53,556 bases of DNA, taken from the NCBI GenBank assembly GCA_015680685.1, contig MNCI01033354.1, positions 770,670 through 824,225 of the forward strand, in the 5' to 3' direction. This DNA comes from Gnetum montanum (taxonomy: Eukaryota; Streptophyta; Gnetopsida; Gnetales; Gnetaceae). The position numbers and the translations under genes were made by a program. Positions 46,690-53,556 of this stretch are shown here, piece after piece; positions within the stretch are counted from its first letter, which is position 1; every line of letters begins with the position of its first letter. Under the pieces are notes generated by a model. It did not search any database. It worked only from the letters and a program-made list of their open reading frames with translations, and was not told the origin of the DNA.

Positions 46690-48993
46690 TGTTGATGCAT
46701 AAAATTTGGATGCACCAACACCAAAAAAGAAAACTCATTTTAGGAGACTATAGCCTAAGGCACCTTCCATATGGGTATGAAGACCTAGGAATAGTCTTAG
46801 TTGGAGAGAGCTACATGGCCATTTGAAAATGGCAAATTAAACTGAAAAATCAAGAATTTAAATTAAATTATTGTCTTGAATACAATAAGTAACTAAAAGA
46901 AATAAATTTCTCCTAGTCCCGCTGATGCTACCAGTCCATCGCTACCGATGGTGTTTACTACCAGGCAAGAAGACTGCAATAGCTACCTAAAGAGGGAACA
47001 AGAGAAAGAGAGACTACCATGGGAAGGTGTTGTCTACTATTGACACTGTTGTGCACCAACACACGTCTACTATTGACACTGTTGTGCACCAACACACACG
47101 TGTACCTGACTACCATGAGAGAGAGGCACGTTGTCTATCAACCGCTGTCAACTATGACACCGTCTTGTCTATCACATGCACGTTGACTGCTGCACATGCA
47201 CTATTGGGAGGGAGGAAAATAGAATCTCATGCACCCTGTTGCTAATTAAATGAAGAGGGAAGAGAGAGGGCACTCACTATAGTCTGCCACATGTTGGTTG
47301 CGATTGATGTGCGGATGACCATTGGCTAAGAAGAGAGGCTCCAACAGCCATAGAGAGAAAGAGGGAATGCCCTGCTAACTCTACTAGTCACCTACACTAT
47401 CAATTGTAAAAAAAAGGAACCTCAGCACCACCACACCAGTGGTGACATGTGGCTTCTACTCGGATGAGGGGAGGTGGAGAGATCCTCTCCTTGTCATTAT
47501 CGACCCGTCTACAATGTGGAATTCAAAGTCGCTGCCAAACCATCTATAGTGCAAATGAAGGCCTCCAACATCCCCCTAGGATCTGCTCTCTTTTATTTTT
47601 TGGTAAATTACAATCCATTTGTTTTATGGTTACCTATCTACAACCACCAATACTTGTTGTGTCCCATGTCCACGAATGTAACCATGCCATCATGTGGCAC
47701 CACCCATACGAACCACACAAAATGCCACCTAGGGAAACCACCACCATAATCAATGATCGATGAAACTGCTACCACCATTACTCATGCTACATGTAACTCC
47801 TGCCACATTTTATGCTATCGTCCTTGTTCTGTCACTTGCTCCACCACCCCATGTTGAACATAACTTTTGCCATGTTCTACCACTACTACCATAATGATGA
47901 ATACAAAGGCGAAAGAAGACTACTCTTCTTTTGGTAGGGAGTAATCACATAGCAAGAAGGGTAGAGAGGGATTATTCAGTGTGAATCTAGAATCTATATA
48001 GGAGAATAATAATGTGGATGATAATGATATGAAATAGCAACAATTGGAGTGAACATCCAAAAATAGAATCTGATCATCATCATTAGTTCTACACTCTGTA
48101 AAAACAATATGTAGGTCCTTGAGTAATCCTAGATTTGTGATAGGTTTTCATGTTTCATCTTTCTTCCATGCTTACTATTATTCTTTTCTCGGCATTGTGG
48201 AATATCCGCATATATATGTATGGGACTCTGAATATTATAAGACATATCCCTGTAACTAAATAAAACAAAAACGTATGCCAAATAATGGCAATCGACAAAT
48301 AACACAGATAATTTTAAGATTTACAAGTTATCATTTTCAAAGTAACATGTCTTAAGAATGATATAAATTCAGAAATGTGCTCAATCTTTTAAAGAATTCT
48401 AAACATAACAAATTATGTGGTGATGATCTCACATCCCAACCAAATGTAAGTGTTCACACATATATATACACTATTAGACATGCCTTTGAAACATTAACGA
48501 AGTTGGTGAGCATATTCCATTATAGAACATTGATATTTCAATAGAAATTATTAACCCAAGTCCTCTTAGTACACCTAGGGCATCCAAATGTGTTTCAAAA
48601 TCAAGGATATTTAACAGACTTAACTAGTTAGGAAACAGAATTTTCAGACAAAAATTTGGACTATGTAACATTTTCCCATTAGTACAGTGTTTATGCCCTC
48701 AAAATTTCTTTGGAAAAGTGGTTAATGTACTAATTATTAGAAGAAACATTGTACAAATAATTACTTTTTTCATATAATGTGACCATCCACATTTTTTCCT
48801 AGTCGTAAAATAAATAAAAGGACTTCCGCATTGACAATATTTTTGAAAATTAGTGTGCTAGAAAGATGCAATCTCTTAGTCTAAGCTCCTTGTGGCTTCT
48901 CCAAGATAAAAGATCATAAAAAATATACTAAAAAATGAAATTTAGAATGAAGACCAGATTTCTATATGGAATCCTAATAAACTATACCCTACA
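46690..48993 (-). mobile_element. 5' LTR of element 4 (right copy)
   Basis: 2.3 kb; plus-strand start TGTTGATGCATAAAATTTGG. Partner of 37805-40080. It carries a 33-bp tandem duplication (47033-47098) absent from the other copy. Confidence 0.85.
47033..47098. repeat. 33-bp tandem duplication in one LTR
   Basis: TCTACTATTGACACTGTTGT plus GCACCAACACACG occurs twice in direct tandem; the other LTR has one diverged copy. It therefore arose after insertion. Confidence 0.9.
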
Positions 48994-50226
48994 ATAAAAT
49001 AATCAACTATACCCTGCAATACAATAAACTAGAATATGCATTAATTAAACACTAATAAAATAATTAACAATATGTAATATAAAATGAAATTGATTGAAAT
49101 GCATGAATTTTACAATGATGCTTATTTAAAAATAGAATCAATTTTGGGATTTAACATAGGGTCCAACTAGCCTTTGGCTAGTACCTGGCCATAAAGGCAA
49201 AAATGAAATAAATAAAATAAAACATTAATAGATGTGCAATTGTAAAAAAAATAAAATTATGATACTGCTAGTCCAAGTTATCCTTTTAGCTATCCAAATT
49301 TGATACATTAAAAACATGTAGACATTTAACAAAAAAAAAAAGATCATAAAATTACAAAACAAAAATTAAACTTGTCCATTGTCCAAATGTCAAAATATTT
49401 ATTTGCTAATTATGTACATATGCTTAGTCTTCTATTGATAATAAATTCTTATTATTAGATATGAGTCCACATATAACTCTATTAGGAAGGCCCTACCTAG
49501 GATTGATTGGCCTTAATATCACCTCACAAGGTCTACTTCCGTAGATGCAAGAATGTCTTATAAACTCAAGGTCTAAGTCTTTCCTATGATTTAAGGATCC
49601 AAGATAACTCATTCCCTAACTTGTTCTTGGCTTAGCTTATAAGTTGGTTATACCCTACTATCATATCCTTTATTCCACCCTCCACCCCACCTCTTCCCCC
49701 TTCTCCCTGTCCCCATCCTCCCCCATCCACCCCCACCCCCCACCCAAAAAAAAAAACAACTAAGGTATGTAACATACTTAGGTTAATTAGCAAATATAAA
49801 TTATTAGATGAAAACATGATCAAAGGATATACCAAAGGCAAGAATTACCCTAGGTTTTATATATCTAGATGCTTAAGAGGGTACTAAAGGCAATGGGTGA
49901 ATGAGTATTAGTATCCATCATTAGTCATCATAGTAGGGATCTTGATGATTGAAACCTATGGAAGACATGATGGGAAACAGAAAGATAACCCATGTACAAA
50001 AGTACCACTAGTCAAAAGAGATGACCATGCAAAAGAAAAATATGAAGATAACTCAACAAAAATGAAAAAGAAAAGTAGAAAAAGTTAAAAACAAGGTAAA
50101 AATAAAAGAAAAAAGAAAATAATAATTTGAGAAGTACAGAAAATAAAAGCAAAGTAACTAAATAATGAAGTAATAGGAATGATTAGAAGTGAAGGTGTTC
50201 ATTAAGCTATCGACTATGGAGAATTC
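48994..50226 (-). mobile_element. leader region of a further minus-strand element, plus unassigned DNA
   Basis: Read on the minus strand, the 250 bp after the PBS-like site at 50227 are T-rich with TTTTATTTTC-type words, as in Athila leaders. The rest has no recognised gene. The element-4 insertion probably truncated it at 48994. Confidence 0.35.
49672..49745. repeat. C-rich homopyrimidine tract followed by A-run
   Basis: About 74 bases almost only C and T, with several CCCC/CCCCC runs, then AAAAAAAAAAA. The minus strand could form G-quadruplex or triplex structure. The short Gly-rich ORF across it is a composition artefact. Confidence 0.85.
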
Positions 50227-50242
50227 GCTCCTTTGCTACCAA
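50227..50242 (-). promoter_or_regulatory. primer-binding site-like sequence
   Basis: The minus strand reads TTGGTAGCAAAGGAGC directly after a CA end, similar to a tRNA-Met or related PBS. Only moderate resemblance. Confidence 0.35.
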
Positions 50243-50990
50243 TGTTATACCCTAGTTCTAAGGTAATGCCATCATTATTTGATTGGTAATCATTTCTTGA
50301 CCCTTAAACACTTTGCTCACAAAAGGGGGTTCTTGTGGGATGCTTGAAATTGTGAACCTAGAGCATCACCCTAATTGTCAGATGCTTGTGGGAGTGTGAC
50401 TCAGCTCATGCTTCAAGGTTCTTGTGAGATCATCTTTTTTACTTCTTTTATTTTTTTTTTCTTTTCTTATCTTTTTTCTTTTTTCACAAAAAAATTCAAT
50501 ATCTAACCAAGTTCAATAATGAGATTCTTGTGGGAGCCAAATTCATTTTGTAAAGCTTCTCACATGGCATTGATCTTACTTAATATATGTAGATGTCTTT
50601 ACCACTAGAGAAACTAGGTCCAATATAACACAGCCTTTCCACCTTAATAACTTATCCAAGTAGGTATTTAATAAAAACAAAACACTAATTAGCATTACTC
50701 TAAATGGTGCTATTTAGCCACTTTGACTTATGAACATTGTGCTTAAAGAATACTGTTTAAAAACAATGAAGCTTATTATGTATAAGACACTTATTAATCC
50801 AACACTCACCCTTAATTAGATCTTGGGTTTAAACCTACCTATCTCAAGGTAGGAGAAGTTTTGCTTCTCCTATGCATTCTAGGCATGATGTAAATGAATT
50901 TTTTAAAGTCCCAACTAATAATAAAAGATACTATTGTCCTATACATTTTTCAAGGTAAAATTTGTAGACTACAAATACTTCTTTATTAGT
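50243..50990 (-). mobile_element. putative LTR between PBS-like site and Athila pol
   Basis: The plus-strand edge TGTTATACCCTAG (CA end on minus) abuts the PBS-like site. The other edge is undefined. It contains a perfect hairpin TAGGAGAAG/CTTCTCCTA at 50850-50872 and a T-run near 50450. No partner copy in the window. Confidence 0.35.
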
Positions 50991-51960
50991 CTACTCTATG
51001 ACATAAGAGTCTTATTGAGGTGTACATTTGAGAATGAAGACTTCTAATAGATTGTTGTCATGTAATTCATCAGAGGTGAGATAAGTTGGATCACTTAGCT
51101 CTACTAGTTCATCTTCTCCAGGTTCCTCAATGTGANTCATGTATTTATCAAATTCAAGTTGTTGGGCTAATCATTAAGATTGATAATTAATTTCAATAGG
51201 TAATAGACATAACTTACCATAAATCAATTTAATAAGGTGAATATACTAAAATTGGTTTGTAGGTAATCCTATAAACCCAAAGTGCATCTTGTAATTTTTT
51301 AGACTAATCCTTCCATTTAGTACATACAGACTTTGTTAATATATTCAAGATAATTCTATTAGCATTCTCAACTTGGCCATTTGTTTGAGGGTGATAGGCT
51401 ATAGCTATTTTATGTTTGATTCCACAAGAATTAAGGAATTTTTTCATTATTTTATTTACAAAATGGGTTCCTTGATCACTAATGATCACCTGTGGATTTC
51501 CAAAGTATGTCAAGATATTTTCTCTAAGGAATGCTACAACTACATTAACATCATTTGTTGGGTGTATTTTGCTTCTACCCATTTTTGACATAGTTGATAC
51601 AAACCAAAATGTACTGACATCCATTAGATGGTGGAAATGGTTATAAAAATTCTATGCCCATACATCAAATGGTTTTCTTATTAAAATTAGTTTTAATGGA
51701 ATTTCAAGTCTTTTTGTTATGGCTTCTATTCATTGACATTTATCACATTCTTGCACATACTTATGTGCATCTTTAAAAATTGAGGACCAATAAAATTCAC
51801 TTTTAAGGACTTTAAAAGTAGTACATTTGCTATCAAAGTGGCCACCCCCTAAATCATCATGACACATACGTAGAATTTCTTATTGTTTATTCTCAGCCAC
51901 AAATCTCCTTGCTATGTTATGTATACATATTCGATAGATATATGGATTACTCCAAATGTA
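50991..51960 (-). pseudogene. pol: Athila-type integrase (element 5), decayed
   Basis: Zinc domain LRMCHDDLGGGHFDSKC, FYWSSIF and ECDKCQ (51870-51730). The core starts MGIEF (Glu where Asp is expected) with PFPPSNGCQYILV. After a frameshift, VVVAFLRENILTYFGNPQVI, SDQGTHF (Asp kept) and TNGQVENANRIIL (Glu kept) are in one open frame (51624-51304). LQDALWVYRITYK and the acidic tail EEPGEDELVELSDP (single N at 51136) follow. Related to element 3 but a different family. Confidence 0.85.
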
Positions 51961-52570
51961 CCTAGATATGGTGCATAAGAAAGATTTCTTTTCTTCCTTA
52001 GTCCAATTAGTAGGGGTTTACATAGTGGCTAGATAGTTGGCTATATTAGTAAACCAAGGATCCTTTCTTGTAGAAAAAAGTTATTCATCAAGAAATTCAT
52101 CATGAAAGACTCTTTGTGTTCGATTCTCATCGATAGTTTCTAGTCTTGAAAGATTATCTGCTATTACATTTTCCCTACCTTTTTTATCTAAAATATCAAG
52201 GTCAAAGTGTTGGAGTAATAGACACCATCTCATTATCCTTGCATTTTCTATTTTTTTGGTAGCTAAAAATTTAATGCTTAAATGATCAGTATATACTCTA
52301 GTATTATATCCTATTAAATAATGTCTAAAATTATCTAGAGCATATATAATAGCTAATAATTCTTTTTCTGTAGCTGTATAATTTAGTTGGGCTTGGTCTA
52401 AACATTTAAACACATAATAAATCAATCATGGTTAATTATTAATGTGTTGTCCTAAAACTGCCCCTACTGTTGTGTCACTAGTGTTATGCATCAAATCAAA
52501 TGGTAAATCCCAATTAGGTGCATTTAATACAGAGGTGGTGATTACTCATTTTTTCAATTCTAAGAATGCC
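51961..52570 (-). pseudogene. pol: Athila-type RNase H (element 5)
   Basis: Open frame 52425-52081: LDQAQLNYTATEKELLAIIY (Glu box), ALDNFRHYLIGYNTRVYTDH (Asp kept), then RWCLLLQHFDLDILDKKGRE and NVIADNLSRL. Upstream, PFDLMHNTSDTTVGAVLGQH has Asn where the first Asp (MCDASD) is expected. Confidence 0.85.
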
Positions 52571-53556
52571 TCTAAACAATCATTAGTCCAAACAAATGAA
52601 ACATCTTTTTCCAAGAACATGTACAATGATTTAACAATTTTTGAAAAGTCTTTGATAAACCTCCTGTAATACCCAGCATGTCCTAGAAAAGATTAAAGAG
52701 TCTTTATATTAGTTAGAGCTAGAAGTGTAGATATGACTCTTACTTTCTCATCATCCATCCTTATCCTGTCTTTAGAAATAACATGTTGTAATATTATGCC
52801 ACTTGTAACCATCAAGTGACTCTTTTCCCAACATTATTTTAAATTTTTATCAATACATCTATCTAAGACACATTCGAGATGTTGCAAAGTTTTATCATAA
52901 GTATTTCCATGTATTGAAAAATCATGCATAAAAACTTCAACATAATCTTCTAACATATCAAAAAATATTGAGATCATGGCTCTTTGAAAAGTAGCTGGTG
53001 CATTACAAATGCCAAAAGACATTTGTTTGTCAACAAAAGTTCCATGAGGACATGTAAATGTTGTTTTATGCTAGTCTTCAGGGGCAATAACTACTTGATA
53101 TAGCCATTAAATCCATCCACAATAATAATAAGATTCATGTCCCTCTAACTTTTCTAGAATTTGATCTATATATGGTAATGGAAAATGGTCTTTTTTGTAC
53201 TTTGGATTAACCTTTTATAATCTACACAAACTCTTCATTTTCCACCTTTTTTTAGAACTACAATAATGGGGATTACCCATTCACTATCAACTATTGCATA
53301 AACAATCCCTTCTTTCCAAAGTTTTAAAATTTCATCCTTAAAAATTTGTTTTAAGGCTAGATTAATTCATCTTGGGGGAATTCTTACTAGTTTTATATTA
53401 TCCTCTAGATATATATGATGATGGTAGATGTTGGGTGAGATTCCTTGGTGAAGGTCCTTGTAACTTTATGCAAATGCCTCAAACTTTCTATTCAAGACTT
53501 CTAATAATTTTCTTTCTTGCTCATTAGTAAGTTGAGAATTTATTATTAATGGTTTA
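52571..53556 (-). pseudogene. pol: Athila-type reverse transcriptase (element 5), partial at window end
   Basis: DHFPLPYIDQILEKLEGHES, then VVIAPED and TTFTCPHGTFVDKQMSFGIC, NAPATFQRAM (53130-52970). The polymerase box reads VFMHDFSIHG (about 52930): the first Asp of MDDF is His. SFLGHAGYYRRFIKDFSKIV follows. The upstream fingers, protease and gag lie beyond the window. Confidence 0.85.

Larger units (their letters stand above)
37805..48993 (-). mobile_element. Tat-like LTR retrotransposon (element 4), minus strand, gag-less
   Basis: About 11.2 kb with 2.3-kb LTRs (37805-40080 and 46690-48993). On the minus strand: 5' LTR (right), PBS-like site, 500-bp A/T-rich leader, PR, aRNH, RT, RNH, IN, 1.5-kb 3' region, 3' LTR (left). 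Flanks ATCAA (37800-37804) and ATAAA (48994-48998) may be a target duplication with one mismatch. Over the stretch I compared (38680-38880 against its partner) roughly one base in seven differs, so it is old. No gag is found between leader and PR. Confidence 0.8.

Noticed and set aside
49632-49841. Glycine-rich open frame on the minus strand
   Set aside because: Arises from the C-rich tract; no start context or similarity.

Overview
This window looks like plant nuclear DNA from a large, repeat-rich genome. It is AT-rich, I see no intact host gene, and almost every coding stretch is a decayed LTR retrotransposon of the plant Ty3/gypsy Athila or Tat (Ogre/Retand) groups, plus one Ty1/copia scrap. 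Old elements with many C-to-T type stop codons (TAG where CAG is expected, TGA for CGA/TGG, TAA for CAA) suggest long-term cytosine methylation and slow removal, as in gymnosperm-like genomes. The species is a guess.

Layout. 1-200: scrap of a minus-strand LTR promoter with three 24-bp palindromes next to a TATA box. 205-2560: plus-strand Tat-type gag and protease. 2560-12949: about 10.4 kb of cargo between protease and reverse transcriptase (RT). It holds a short 29-34 bp array, a minus-strand spliced pseudogene of unknown function (8393 to about 3350), a roughly 187-bp tandem array (8840-12070) and a second 29-bp array (12446-12705). 12950-16315: the matching RT, RNase H, second (archaeal-type) RNase H and integrase (IN). 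16315-18090: 3' region. 18090-22827: the 3' half of an Athila-like element (element 2: spacer, ORF2, PPT, LTR). 22828-35965: a structurally complete Athila-like element (element 3: LTR, PBS, gag, pol, spacer, ORF2, PPT, LTR), apparently inserted in the element-2 LTR. 36238-36890: copia LTR, PBS and gag start. 37805-48993: a minus-strand Tat-like element (element 4) with 2.3-kb LTRs, no gag, and the order PR, aRNH, RT, RNH, IN. 48994-50990: leader, PBS-like site and putative LTR of a further minus-strand element. 50990-53556: minus-strand Athila pol, cut by the window end.

Most noteworthy: (i) the antisense multi-exon gene inside a Tat element, in which the four internal splice junctions I could test keep the reading frame; (ii) a promoter cassette (24-nt palindromic motif plus TATA) shared between the element-3 LTRs and the spacer just upstream of its ORF2, suggesting an internal promoter; (iii) tandem arrays with two-type higher-order structure on both sides of the antisense gene. 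No product here is likely to be functional; everything is annotated as decayed.
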